NCBI RefSeq assembly: GCF_007829885.1
Contig: NZ_VIWW01000001.1
Location: 2,852,001 to 2,916,000 of the forward strand
Direction of reading: 5' to 3'
Length of the DNA stretch: 64,000 nt
Source: Streptomyces brevispora
GTDB lineage: Bacteria > Actinomycetota > Actinomycetes > Streptomycetales > Streptomycetaceae
A program made the translations under genes and the position numbers. Shown here in pieces: positions 47,330-56,018 of this stretch (position 1 is the first letter of the stretch; every line of letters starts with the position of its first letter). Under the pieces are notes generated by a model that worked only from the letters and a program-made list of their open reading frames with translations, ran no database searches and had not been told where the DNA came from.

Positions 47330-48010
47330 GGACGGCGCCCGTCACGCAGCGGGATGACATCGAACCAGTCGCCGCCCACCAGCGCCTGCCGGTCGGCCGG
47401 CAGATAACGGGTGGCGACCTCGATGTGCGGATGCGGCGGACGCGGTTCGGAGAGCAGCGAGCGCTGCAGCTCCAGGGCGATGGTGTGCTCGTGGGTGAAG
47501 CGGCGCGCGTGGTCGAGATCGACGGCGGCCCGCGCGGCGAGCTCCCGGGCGACCACCACGTCCTCGGCCGTGAACGGCGGCGAGCCCCCGGCCCTGACCA
47601 GGCCGAGGACGCCGATCGGCCCGCTGCGAACGGAGACCGGCAGGATGACCGCCGAGTGCATCCCGAGAGCCCGGTAGACGGCGACCCGTTCGGGGCAGGG
47701 CGCGACACGGCCCAGCTGCTCGTCGTCCGTGAGGTTCTCGACGACGAGCTGGTTGGTGGCCAGACAACGCGGTACGGCCGAACCCGGCTGGTGGTCGATG
47801 TAGTCGCCCGCCACCCCGAACCGCGCGAACCGCTCAAGCAGCCCCGGCACCGCCGTCAGCGCCGCCCGCCGCATCCGGAACACCCCGGGCGGTGCGGGGC
47901 GCAGGATGCCGACCCCGGCCGTGGTGCCGCCGATCAGGGCCGCGAGGGCCGAGGGGTCGATCGGCGGCGGGATGTCGGCGTACGCATCGGCCTGCAAGAC
48001 AACCTCCTGG
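47330..48010 (-). pseudogene. Truncated GAF-SpoIIE phosphatase
   Basis: Codes for a GAF domain (PRCLATNQLVVENLTDDEQL, HSAVILPVSVRSGPIGVLGL, then PFTAEDVVVARELAARAAVD) and the first ~40 residues of a PP2C/SpoIIE domain (TIALELQRSLLSEPRPPHPH, ATRYLPADRQALVGGDWFDV). After IPLRDGR the frame loses all family features; the metal-binding remainder of about 180 residues is gone. So it is a dead or GAF-only relic of the regulators of anti-sigma-factor antagonists common in Streptomyces. The 5' end is also uncertain. Confidence 0.72.
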
Positions 48011-48186
48011 GGCAGGGCGCCGGCCCCCGACTGCCCCGCTCCCATCGTCGGCCGCCCGCACGGGCCCCGCATCCGCAGACCGCCGCACCGGCCCCGTACC
48101 CCCGGGCGGCCCCCGCCGACCAGCGCGGGCCACCCTTCCGCCGATCAGCGGAAGGGGGACGCCTATGAGTGGGAGGGGGAGACGGA

Positions 48187-48936
48187 TCAGCGGGAGCCGC
48201 CCGTGCCCGCCCTGTCCACCGCGCCCGCCGCACCCGCCGCACCGCCGGTGTGCAGCCGGTCCAGGTCCACCGTCCCGTCCTCGGCCGAGGCCTCCGGCGG
48301 CAGCCGCAGCGCCTCGGCGACGGGGCCGGGGAGCGGGGCCCGGCCCAGCAGCCCGCTGACCAGGCCGGCGGTCAGCCCGTGCCAGGTGGGGGCCCGGCGG
48401 AGCATCGCGTGATCGCCACCGTGCACGGTGACCAGGCACGTACGGGCCCCGGCCCGGCGGGCCCGCGCGGTGAGCGTGCGGGAGGCCACCGGGCTCGTGA
48501 CACGGTCGCGGGTGCCGTGCACGAGGACGACGTCCCGCCCGGCTAGCTGCTCGACCGGATCACCGTCCGGGCACCACGGGGCGAGCCCGACCACACCCCG
48601 TACCAGCGGATGCCCGGCGGCGTAGAGCGCGGCACGGCCACCCATCGAGTGCCCCACCAGCACCACCGGAATCTCCCCCACCATCCGCCGCAACTCGTCC
48701 AGGGCGCGCACGGCATCGTGCAGCGGATCCGCCCGGGACCCGTTCCAGCCCCGGTGCCCGTACCGGACCGCACGCACCAGGACGTCACCCGGCAGCGCAC
48801 GCCCCACAGCGCGCGCGAACGGACGCATCCGCACGGCGGGCAGATTGAACAGTCCGGGCAGCGGCGCCCCGATCCCGGTCTCCCGCCCGCCGTGCAGCAG
48901 GAGTACCGCCGCCTCCGGCGGTCGTCGTTGCGTCAT
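48187..48936 (-). CDS. Alpha/beta hydrolase
   Basis: A 249-residue hydrolase: AAVLLLHGGRE (oxyanion hole), VVLVGHSMGGRAALYAAGHP (nucleophile Ser), VVLVHGTRDRVTSP (acid Asp) and TVHGGDHAMLRR (His). All triad residues are present. GGAGG precedes the ATG; the longer open frame is not needed. The C-terminal ~35 residues are Ala/Gly-rich. It is divergent from the peroxiredoxin. Substrate unknown. Confidence 0.9.
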   Translation of the reverse strand: MTQRRPPEAAVLLLHGGRETGIGAPLPGLFNLPAVRMRPFARAVGRALPGDVLVRAVRYGHRGWNGSRADPLHDAVRALDELRRMVGEIPVVLVGHSMGGRAALYAAGHPLVRGVVGLAPWCPDGDPVEQLAGRDVVLVHGTRDRVTSPVASRTLTARARRAGARTCLVTVHGGDHAMLRRAPTWHGLTAGLVSGLLGRAPLPGPVAEALRLPPEASAEDGTVDLDRLHTGGAAGAAGAVDRAGTGGSR

Positions 48937-49033
48937 GCGTACCTCCGGTGCGGATGGACGAAGCCGTAACGAGCATGCTGTACGAAGCAGGGGCCACACC
49001 ATCACCGCAGCGCCGTACACCGAAGGACACGAC

Positions 49034-49519
49034 ATGGCATCGTCACCACAACTCGGCCGGACCGTCCCGGACTTCACCCTCGCGGGGGGCGCACTCGACG
49101 GTGACACATTCGAACGCCGCGACTACACGCTCTCCGCCGCCCGCGGCCGGGCCGTGGTCCTCGCCTTCTACCCCGGCGACAACACGGCCGTGTGCACCAA
49201 GCAGCTCTGCTCGTACTCCTCCGGCATGGAGACCTTCGAAGGGCTCGACGCGGAGGTCTGGGGAATCAGCCCCCAGGACGTGGACAGCCATGAGTCCTTC
49301 GCCCGCGCCCACAGCCTGCGGATGCCGCTTCTGGCGGACACCGGCCGTGAGATCGCACGGACGTACGGTGTCGCGGCGCCCGGCATCGGGGTGCGGCGGG
49401 CGGTGTTCCTCATCGACGCCGAGGGAGTGCTGCGCTGGAAGCACGTGGCGCTCCTCGGGGCCACGTTCCAGTCCCTGGACACCCTGGCCGGCCACCTCTC
49501 CGGCATCCAGAGCGCGTAG
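49034..49519 (+). CDS. Peroxiredoxin (BCP/AhpE type)
   Basis: A 161-residue thiol peroxidase with thioredoxin fold: VPDFTLAGGALDGDTFERRD, then the active site AFYPGDNTAVCTKQLCSYSS with peroxidatic C54 and a possible resolving C59 (the BCP CxxxxC spacing), and RAVFLIDAEGVLRWKHV. Reduces peroxides in the cytoplasm using a thioredoxin-like donor. It is monocistronic, with start ATG. Confidence 0.92.
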   Translation: MASSPQLGRTVPDFTLAGGALDGDTFERRDYTLSAARGRAVVLAFYPGDNTAVCTKQLCSYSSGMETFEGLDAEVWGISPQDVDSHESFARAHSLRMPLLADTGREIARTYGVAAPGIGVRRAVFLIDAEGVLRWKHVALLGATFQSLDTLAGHLSGIQSA

Positions 49520-49624
49520 AAGACTGCCGGGACCCGGCAGTGTCGCCGCGCCGGTATGTATGGGACCATCCAGCCAGTTCGACGGAAATGGTCGGGGATT
49601 CTGCAGACCGGGAGGGGTGATCAC

Positions 49625-50134
49625 GTGACCTTGTTTCTCGGTCTCGGAATTGCGGGAGTCGTACTGCTCGCACTGTCCCTGATCTTCGACGGAGTCCTCG
49701 AAGGCCTCTTCGGGGGTGTCCTGGACGGCCTCTTCGACGGGCTGCTCTCCCTTCCGGTGATCGCCGGCTTCGTCTCGATGCTCGGTTTCGGCGGCGCCAT
49801 CGTGCTGGGCACGACCGGCGTCGGTACGTTCGCCGCCGTCGGGGCCGGTGTCCTGGCCGGTCTGGTCGCGGCCTGGCTGACCTGGAAGTTCAGCCAGGCC
49901 CTGATGCGGGACCAGACCAATGCCACACCGCGCGAGGAGGATCTCGTGGGCTCCTCCGGGTCCGTGGTCACGGCCATACCGGCCGACGGCTACGGCGAGG
50001 TACTGCTGCGGCTGGGCGGTCATGTCGTGAAGCTGTCGGCGAAGAGCCCTGCACCGGTCGAACGCGGCACCGAGATCTGGGTCGAGGCCACACTCTCGAC
50101 CACCTCGGTCTCGGTCCGCCCCGTCGAACGCTGA
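49625..50134 (+). CDS. NfeD-like membrane protein (flotillin partner 1)
   Basis: A 169-residue protein with hydrophobic segments at about 3-20, 38-60 and 65-87 and a C-terminal OB-fold-like domain (LVGSSGSVVTAIPADGYGEV, then LLRLGGHVVKLSAKSP). NfeD proteins work with flotillins in ordered membrane domains. GGAGGGG precedes the GTG. The flotillin starts 76 bases after its stop, so the two form one unit. Confidence 0.85.
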   Translation: MTLFLGLGIAGVVLLALSLIFDGVLEGLFGGVLDGLFDGLLSLPVIAGFVSMLGFGGAIVLGTTGVGTFAAVGAGVLAGLVAAWLTWKFSQALMRDQTNATPREEDLVGSSGSVVTAIPADGYGEVLLRLGGHVVKLSAKSPAPVERGTEIWVEATLSTTSVSVRPVER

Positions 50135-50210
50135 GCCGGCACGCCGGCCGGTCCATCACCACTCGCAACAGAACTGCCGTCCCCGTCGGGAGGCAGAGGG
50201 GGACACCCTT

Positions 50211-51656
50211 ATGAGTCCAGTACTGCTCGCCATAGTCGGAGTCGTCGTACTCCTCGTCCTGCTGGCCCTCGTGGTCATCACCCGCTACAAGGTCGCCGGG
50301 CCCAGCGAGGCGTTCATCATCACCGGCCGCCGCGGCAAGAAATCCGTCGACCCGGTGACCGGGCGGGCCAGCATCGACAACAGTGGCCAGAAGGTCGTCG
50401 TCGGCGGCGGCGTCTTCGTCGTCCCGTTCGTCCAGCAGAAGTTCACCCTGGACCTGTCCAGCCGGCACATCCCGATCGCCGTGCGCGGGGCCGTCACGCT
50501 GCGCGGAGTCAAGTCCAACCTCGAAGGCGTCGCGATCGTCAAGGTCGGCGGCAGCGAGGACGCCATCCGGGCCGCGGCCCAGCGCTTCCTCCAGCAGCAG
50601 AACGGCATCGTCGGCTTCACCCAGGAAGTGCTCTCCGGCGCACTGCGCGCCATCGTCGGCCGGATGTCGGTCGAGGACATCATCCGCGACCGGGCCGCGT
50701 TCGCCGGCCAGGTGGCGGAGGAGGCCGAGGCCAGCCTGTCCGGGCAGGGCCTGATCCTGGACGCCTTCCAGATCCAGGACATCACCACCGAGGGCTCCTA
50801 CCTGGAGGACCTCGGCCGCCCCGAGGCCGCCCGCGCCAAGCAGGAGGCCGACATCGCCGAGGCGATCGCCCGCCGCGCCTCGGAGCAGGCCCGGCTGAAG
50901 GCCGCCGAGGAAATCGCCATCGCCGAGCGGACGTTCTACCTCAAGCAGGCCGAGATCAAGGCCGAGACGGAAGCCGCCACCGCGCGGGCGAACGCCGCCG
51001 GCCCGCTCGCCGAGGCCGCCCGCCAGCAGGAAGTCCTCCAGGAGCAGGAGAAGGTAGCCGAGCGCCAGGCGGCACTGACCGACCGCGAGCTCGACACCAA
51101 GGTCCGCAAGCCCGCCGACGCCGCCCGCTACCAGGCGGAGCAGGAGGCGGAGGCCCGCCGCATCGCCCAGGTCAAGGAGGCCGAGGCGGACGCCGAACGC
51201 TCCCGCCTGACCGGTGAGGGCGAGAAGCTGCACCGCTCCGCACTCGCCGACGCCGTACGCATCGAGGGCGAGGCCGAGGGCGCCGCCATCGCCGCACGGG
51301 GTTCGGCCGAGGCCGAGGCCATGCAGAAGAAGGCGGACGCCTTCGCGCAGTACGGCGACGCGGCCGTACTCCAGATGCTCGTCGAAGCACTCCCGCACAT
51401 CGTCGCCAAGGCGTCCGAGCCGCTGAGCGCCATCGACAAGCTGACCGTGATCTCGACGGACGGCGCGAGCCAGCTGTCCCGCACCGTCACGGACAACGTC
51501 GCCCAGGGCATGGAACTCCTCAGCTCCACCACGGGCGTCGACCTCGCCGCCCTCCTGAAGAACCTCAAGGGCGCGACCCCGAAGCCGGAGGCCCCGGCCC
51601 AGCCGGACGCGACCGCCGCCACCGCCCAGAACGGCAAGATCGAGGTCACGGACTGA
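50211..51656 (+). CDS. Flotillin-like SPFH protein 1
   Basis: A 481-residue membrane scaffold: one N-terminal anchor (residues 4-24, LLAIVGVVVLLVLLALVVI), an SPFH domain (about 30-200, with GPSEAFIITGRRGKKSVDPV), a long Glu/Ala coiled coil (about 215-380, repeats such as AEAEARRI) and a C-terminal segment with SAIDKLTVISTDGASQLS, the flotillin oligomerisation motif. Expected to organise membrane microdomains and secretion or cell-wall machinery. A second flotillin gene closes the window at 63 kb. Confidence 0.93.
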   Translation: MSPVLLAIVGVVVLLVLLALVVITRYKVAGPSEAFIITGRRGKKSVDPVTGRASIDNSGQKVVVGGGVFVVPFVQQKFTLDLSSRHIPIAVRGAVTLRGVKSNLEGVAIVKVGGSEDAIRAAAQRFLQQQNGIVGFTQEVLSGALRAIVGRMSVEDIIRDRAAFAGQVAEEAEASLSGQGLILDAFQIQDITTEGSYLEDLGRPEAARAKQEADIAEAIARRASEQARLKAAEEIAIAERTFYLKQAEIKAETEAATARANAAGPLAEAARQQEVLQEQEKVAERQAALTDRELDTKVRKPADAARYQAEQEAEARRIAQVKEAEADAERSRLTGEGEKLHRSALADAVRIEGEAEGAAIAARGSAEAEAMQKKADAFAQYGDAAVLQMLVEALPHIVAKASEPLSAIDKLTVISTDGASQLSRTVTDNVAQGMELLSSTTGVDLAALLKNLKGATPKPEAPAQPDATAATAQNGKIEVTD

Positions 51657-51792
51657 TCCGCCCCCTCAGCAACCCCCGCGCGTGCCCGGCCGGTGACACA
51701 CAACCGCCCGGGCACGCGCACGTCCACGCCCAGCCCGCTGGATCGCACGGTGCGGTCATCGGCTCTGCCGGCCGTCGAACGCGGTAGGGCGT

Positions 51793-51882
51793 GGGCATAT
51801 CCCCGCATGCGCGGGGAGCAGTTCACGGCGGTGTTCACCGCGCCGCCGGAGGTGGGTTCATCCCCGACGACGCCGACCTCCT
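51793..51882 (-). CRISPR. Orphan type I-E CRISPR remnant (one repeat, one spacer, half repeat)
   Basis: A 29-nt repeat (51793-51821, plus strand GGGCATATCCCCGCATGCGC then GGGGAGCAG) is followed by a 32-nt spacer-sized stretch and then the first 13 bases of another repeat (GGGTTCATCCCCG at 51854). Repeat and spacer lengths are exactly those of type I-E. The repeat reads CTGCTCCCCGCGCATGCGGG on the minus strand. The second repeat decays into a SEC-C gene remnant. No cas genes are in the window. Confidence 0.65.
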
Positions 51883-52000
51883 CCCCCAGTACGCCACCAC
51901 CCTGGCAGCCCGGGGCCGCGCCCTCCCCTGGCCTCCGCAGCGGTCGGCCACCTGCTGGTGCGGCTCGGGCCGCACGTACGGGGAGTGCCACGGCGCGTGG
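51845..52000 (+). pseudogene. Fragment of a SEC-C motif protein
   Basis: The frame reads GGGFIPDDADLLPQYATTLA then ARGRALPWPPQRSATCWCGS and GRTYGECHGAW, a SEC-C zinc motif (CWCGSG-x4-CH) preceded by a conserved Streptomyces segment. No start codon or upstream domain belongs to it. Its first bases coincide with the half CRISPR repeat, so the two were probably joined by recombination. Confidence 0.55.
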
Positions 52001-52145
52001 GCGACGGCGGTCGGGGCGACGGCCCCGCCCCGACCGGCAAAGAACCCGGCGACCGTCGTGAGGGATCGGACCCGGGGCTGTCCCGTCATCCGCGGTGGAC
52101 CGGCGCGCGGCGCGCGGCGCCGGATGCGGTGCATCGCCAGGCGCA

Positions 52146-52210
52146 GGAGCGTCCGCGTACGTCCGCGTACGTCCGCGTACGTCCGCGTACCGGGTGTACG
52201 CGGACGCTCC
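52146..52210. repeat. Four 10-bp repeats forming a 15-bp hairpin
   Basis: GTCCGCGTAC is repeated four times at 52151-52190. GGAGCGTCCGCGTAC pairs perfectly with GTACGCGGACGCTCC at 52196-52210. Because every repeat can pair with the right arm, the stem can slip in 10-bp steps. It is downstream of the IclR gene on the minus strand and may act as its terminator. Confidence 0.8.
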
Positions 52211-52271
52211 GACCGCGCGGCGATGTGCCGTGGCCGGCGTCGCGCGCCCGCCGGGGGTGACGGGGCAGCCC

Positions 52272-53051
52272 TCAGTGCTGGAGCTTCGAGGTGAGTTTCG
52301 CCTGCATCTTCTGTGTCGCCTGGCGCAGGGCTTGGGTGAGTGCCGTCTCCGACGGGGTGGAAGGGTCGTCGCGTGTGAAGCACAGTCGCGCTTGCGGCCC
52401 TGAGATGGTGATGGCGATGGGCGGGTACCCCTGCGGGGTGGGGAGCGTCTGCGCGAGTGCCGCGATGCCGGGTTGGGTCTCCTCGATGTTGCGCGCGTAG
52501 CCGCGCTGCCGGACGTGCTCCAGCTCCGTTTCGAGGGCCGTGCGGGTCGGGGTGATCGTCTTCGCCCCGTGCGGGAGTGGTTCGTTCGGGTAGATCCGGC
52601 GGAGCTGGTCGGTCGTGAGGGTGGCGAGGAGCGCTCGCCCGCAGGCCGCGATGTGCGCGGGAAGGATCGTTCCCGCTCTGGCTTCGATGCGCATGTGGTG
52701 CTGCGAGGCGATGCCGTAGATGTAGCGGACCGCCTGCCCTTCGAGAACCGCGAATTCCACTGTCTCGCCGGTTGCCGCCTGCAGTTCGAGCAGGTCGTCC
52801 TGGACGAGGTGGGTGAAGTCCGTGTCGGCGTGGGCGGGGCGGGCGCTGGTCATGGCCGGGCCGAGGCGGTAGCCGGGGCCGTCGAGGGAGCGGCGCATGA
52901 AGCCGTGGGCCTCGAGGGTGGCCAGGAGCCGATGGGCGACGGAGGTCCCCACACCCAGTTCACCGGCGGCACGGGCGAGGGTGACGACCGGCTCCCGCTG
53001 GGCCAGTGCCAGCAGCCGAAGTGCTCTGTCCACGGTCTGGAGAGTATTCAC
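52272..53051 (-). CDS. IclR-family regulator
   Basis: A 259-residue regulator. The winged helix is at about 3-65 (VDRALRLLALAQREPVVTLA, GVGTSVAHRLLATLEAHGFM); the effector domain follows (FAVLEGQAVRYIYGIASQHH, MRIEARAGTILPAHIAACGR, GIAALAQTLPTPQGYPPIAI). IclR proteins usually control catabolic genes for aromatic or small organic acids. It is divergent from the transporter-SnoaL pair with 230 bases between, so it is the likely regulator. I chose the GTG at 53051; an ATG 18 bases upstream is possible. Confidence 0.9.
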   Translation of the reverse strand: MNTLQTVDRALRLLALAQREPVVTLARAAGELGVGTSVAHRLLATLEAHGFMRRSLDGPGYRLGPAMTSARPAHADTDFTHLVQDDLLELQAATGETVEFAVLEGQAVRYIYGIASQHHMRIEARAGTILPAHIAACGRALLATLTTDQLRRIYPNEPLPHGAKTITPTRTALETELEHVRQRGYARNIEETQPGIAALAQTLPTPQGYPPIAITISGPQARLCFTRDDPSTPSETALTQALRQATQKMQAKLTSKLQH

Positions 53052-53280
53052 GAGCGAACCATCCCACATACAGGGAATGATTGACTAGCTAATCCCTCAT
53101 AGTGAATGCTCTCGCCATTCGCAGATGAACGCACACCGAACGGGTGTCGTGCGTGGTGCGGACTACTGGGCGCGAGAACACCCCTCTACGCGCCCGTGGC
53201 GTAAGTGGCCGTAGAGGCGTGAACCGCCCGTGAGTTCGAGTGACGTGCCGCGCAGTGAACACACCAAGGAAGGTGGAGCG

Positions 53281-54624
53281 ATGAGAGCCAGTGAACTCGA
53301 CGAGCAGGTCGAAACAGGTCAGCCGGTTGCGGCATCGGGGGGTGCGGAGGACGGGAGCGGGACGCCCGCCGCCCGGCGGGCGGTCGTCAGCGGCGCGCTG
53401 GGTTCCGCGCTGGAGTGGTTCGACTTCTCCGTGTACGGCGCGTTGTCGGCCACGGTGTTCCCACAGCTGTTCTTCCCCGAGCTTGCGCCGGGTACCGCGC
53501 TGCTGGCCTCGTTCGCGACCTTCGGCGTCGGACTGGTGGCACGGCCCCTGGGCGGCCTCCTGTTCGGCAGGCTGGGCGACAGACTCGGTCGCCGGAACGT
53601 CCTCATGGTCACACTGCTGCTCATGGGCGTCGCATCGGTGCTGATCGGCCTGCTTCCGACCTACGCCAGTGTGGGCATCCTGGCTCCGGCCGCGCTGGTG
53701 ACCCTGCGCTTCCTGCAGGGCTTCGCCCTGGGGGGCGAACTGACCGGGTCACAGCTCATGGTGATGGAGCACTCGCCGAACCGACGTCGCGGTATCGCGG
53801 GTGCCCTGATGTCGGTGGGATCACCGATCAGTCAGGTGCTCGCCACCCTCTCGCTGACCGGCCTCGCGGCGTGGCTCACCGAGGAGCAGTTCAACGGCTG
53901 GGGCTGGCGGGTGCCCTTCCTGATGAGTGTGGCGCTCATCGCCGTCGGCTACTACATCCGGCACCGCGTCGAGGAGACACCGGCCTTCCTCGCCAGCGAG
54001 GGCAAGAGCGAGCAGCCGGCCCGCGGACTGCTGAAGCAGCACCGGAAGACGGTCACGCTGCTGGTGCTCGCCTGGGCCGCGCCGGGGGCGCTCTACTACA
54101 TCATGGTCACCTTCGCCACCAGCTACCTCACGGGCGAGCTCGGATTCGACAAGAGCTCCACGTTCGGGCTGATGGTCGTCGCGAACACGATCTCCATCGG
54201 GGCGAGCCTGCTCGGCGGCTGGAGCAGCGACCGGATCGGCCGCAAGCGCGTCCTGTTCACCGGCCTCGCCATCCTGCTGGCCTTCCTCATCCCCTTCTTC
54301 CTGATCCTGAACACGGGCAACTGGTGGATGGCCGCGCTCGCCATCACGGGCGCGCTGTGCGGCGTGCAGTTCATGACGGGCTGCCAGGGCGCCTTCTACG
54401 CCGAGGCACTGCCGACCCCGATCCGGTACACCGGCTCGGCCCTCGGCCTCACCTGCGGAAACATGATCTTCGCCGCGCCGGCCCCGTTCCTCGCGACCTG
54501 GCTGATGCAGAGCTCGGACAACGGAACGGCACTGGTCACCGGCTACGGGCTCCTCACGATCCTGGTGTCCGCCGTCGCCATCCGCCTGCTCCCGGACCGT
54601 ACCGGCCGTCAGCTCGAGGCGTGA
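53281..54624 (+). CDS. MHS-family (MFS) metabolite:proton symporter
   Basis: A 447-residue transporter with twelve membrane segments. The MHS signature is clear: GSALEWFDFSVYGALSATVF, then GRLGDRLGRRNVLMVTLLLM and FLQGFALGGELTGSQLMVME, and FYAEALPTPIRYTGSALGLT. Relatives import shikimate, proline/betaine, citrate or aromatic acids with protons. AAGGTGGAG precedes the ATG. The SnoaL-like gene follows 76 bases later. The IclR context suggests uptake of an aromatic or hydroxy acid (inference). Confidence 0.92.
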   Translation: MRASELDEQVETGQPVAASGGAEDGSGTPAARRAVVSGALGSALEWFDFSVYGALSATVFPQLFFPELAPGTALLASFATFGVGLVARPLGGLLFGRLGDRLGRRNVLMVTLLLMGVASVLIGLLPTYASVGILAPAALVTLRFLQGFALGGELTGSQLMVMEHSPNRRRGIAGALMSVGSPISQVLATLSLTGLAAWLTEEQFNGWGWRVPFLMSVALIAVGYYIRHRVEETPAFLASEGKSEQPARGLLKQHRKTVTLLVLAWAAPGALYYIMVTFATSYLTGELGFDKSSTFGLMVVANTISIGASLLGGWSSDRIGRKRVLFTGLAILLAFLIPFFLILNTGNWWMAALAITGALCGVQFMTGCQGAFYAEALPTPIRYTGSALGLTCGNMIFAAPAPFLATWLMQSSDNGTALVTGYGLLTILVSAVAIRLLPDRTGRQLEA

Positions 54625-54700
54625 CGGGGTCCGCACCCCGCCGCCGTACCCGCTCCGGCGTTCCCCTACGTGCCTGCCCCCCACCCGAGAGAGAGAAGCA

Positions 54701-55279
54701 ATGACTGACGATGTGGCTCGCGCCGACAGCGTGGTGACCGAGGAGGACCTTCGCCTCCTGAGGGAACTGAAGGTCAAGGACCGGCTGCACGACCTCGAGG
54801 TCGCCTACTGCCGCGGGATCGACCGGCGTGACGCCCCGCTGCTGAAATCGATCTACTTCGAGGACGCCTTCGTCCGCCTGGGCGACATGAAGGAAGGCGG
54901 GGTGGACGAATGGGTGAACTGGATCATCGATGAGTTCAAGCCCCGGTTCGAGAACACCACCCACTACCTGCTGAACGAGTGGTACAAGGTGGACGGCAAG
55001 ACCGCCGAGGGGGAGACCCACCGCCTCTCGTACCACCGGTTCGGTGACCCGTCACGCGAACTGATCGCCGCCAGCCGCACGTTCAACCGGTACGAGGAAC
55101 GGGACGGCGTCTGGAAGATCACCTTCCGCGAGGTGATCCGGGACTGGATCCACGAACGCCCCGTGGACCGGGACCTGTTCACCGGTGGGTTCGCCATGGA
55201 GATGAGCGAGCCCGGCCCCGCGGACAAGAGCTACGAGGTGCTCTCGATGTTCGGCCGCGGCCCGCTGCGGTCCGAGTGA
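54701..55279 (+). CDS. SnoaL-like/NTF2-fold enzyme
   Basis: A 192-residue protein with the polyketide cyclase/dehydratase-like fold: KDRLHDLEVAYCRGIDRRDA, SIYFEDAFVRLGDMKEGGVD, THYLLNEWYKVDGKTAEGET, HRLSYHRFGDPSRELIAASR and YEERDGVWKITFREVIRDWI. The family contains isomerases, dehydratases and ring-degradation subunits; polar pocket residues (D, H, R) are present. Together with the transporter it forms a compact catabolic unit. GAGAGAGAAGC precedes the ATG. Confidence 0.88.
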   Translation: MTDDVARADSVVTEEDLRLLRELKVKDRLHDLEVAYCRGIDRRDAPLLKSIYFEDAFVRLGDMKEGGVDEWVNWIIDEFKPRFENTTHYLLNEWYKVDGKTAEGETHRLSYHRFGDPSRELIAASRTFNRYEERDGVWKITFREVIRDWIHERPVDRDLFTGGFAMEMSEPGPADKSYEVLSMFGRGPLRSE

Positions 55280-55365
55280 CCCCCTGTCCCGTGCCCGGCC
55301 ACGGACCCGCCGCCGGCCACGGGACGAGCTCCGCGCCCGCGGGGCGACCCGCAACGCCGTGAGCA

Positions 55366-55399
55366 CCGATGACCTCGCCCATGCGGGCGAGGTCATCGG
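55366..55399 (+). terminator. Terminator of the transporter-SnoaL operon
   Basis: CCGATGACCTCGCCC pairs perfectly with GGGCGAGGTCATCGG (15 bp) around an ATGC loop and is followed by CTTTCC. Confidence 0.85.
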
Positions 55400-55658
55400 C
55401 TTTCCGGCCACCGGAACAGGAGACACGGCGCTGGTGCGGTTCGGCCCCAGCGCCTTTCCGACCCTCCCAGCAACGCTGGTCTACTCGGTGACCATCAATC
55501 GATCACTCGGGTAGGTACGCCCTCCGCGTTCCGCAAGGCACCCCTCCCGAGGCCGAACCACAGGTCCTGAGCATTGCTCGAGGACGGCGCGCTGTGCTCC
55601 ATTCGGTAAGCAGCCAGGGGCTATTCGGTGTTGCAGTGCAGGCGTCGCCCGCCGCTTG

Positions 55659-55748
55659 GGGTTCATCCCCGCGTGTGCGGGGAGCAGGTTTCGACGCCGC
55701 GGCGGGCCTTCTTGACCCGGGGTTCATCCCCGCATGCACGGGGAGCAG
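55659..55748 (-). CRISPR. Minimal type I-E CRISPR array (two repeats, one spacer)
   Basis: Two 29-nt repeats (55659-55687 and 55720-55748; GGGTTCATCCCCG, variable centre, GGGGAGCAG) flank one 32-nt spacer. They differ at two central positions, symmetric in the hairpin-forming palindrome. On the minus strand they read CTGCTCCCCG...GGATGAACCC, normal I-E orientation, placing a possible AT-richer leader at about 55749-55850. No further repeats are found on either side at the expected spacing and no cas genes are in view. Confidence 0.82.
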
Positions 55749-56018
55749 ACTGCCTGACCTCGGGTCCTTTCGAGGCATCCTGCCATTTTGAAGCAGCTTC
55801 GCGAAGTCCGGCATATACCGGCAAATCCCACACCATCGGCTTCAGCCCCTCGCCTGCCCCGGCCAGACCCAGCACACCTTCACCCCACCACCTCACCCCT
55901 CACCGAAGGGCGAAAGTTCCACACATACAAGACGGCGGGGGCCTCCGGATAGGGTAATGAGGAGCTAAAGAGATCATCAAGTGCATCACCGCACACCACC
56001 ACTCCTCCGGAGGAAGCC

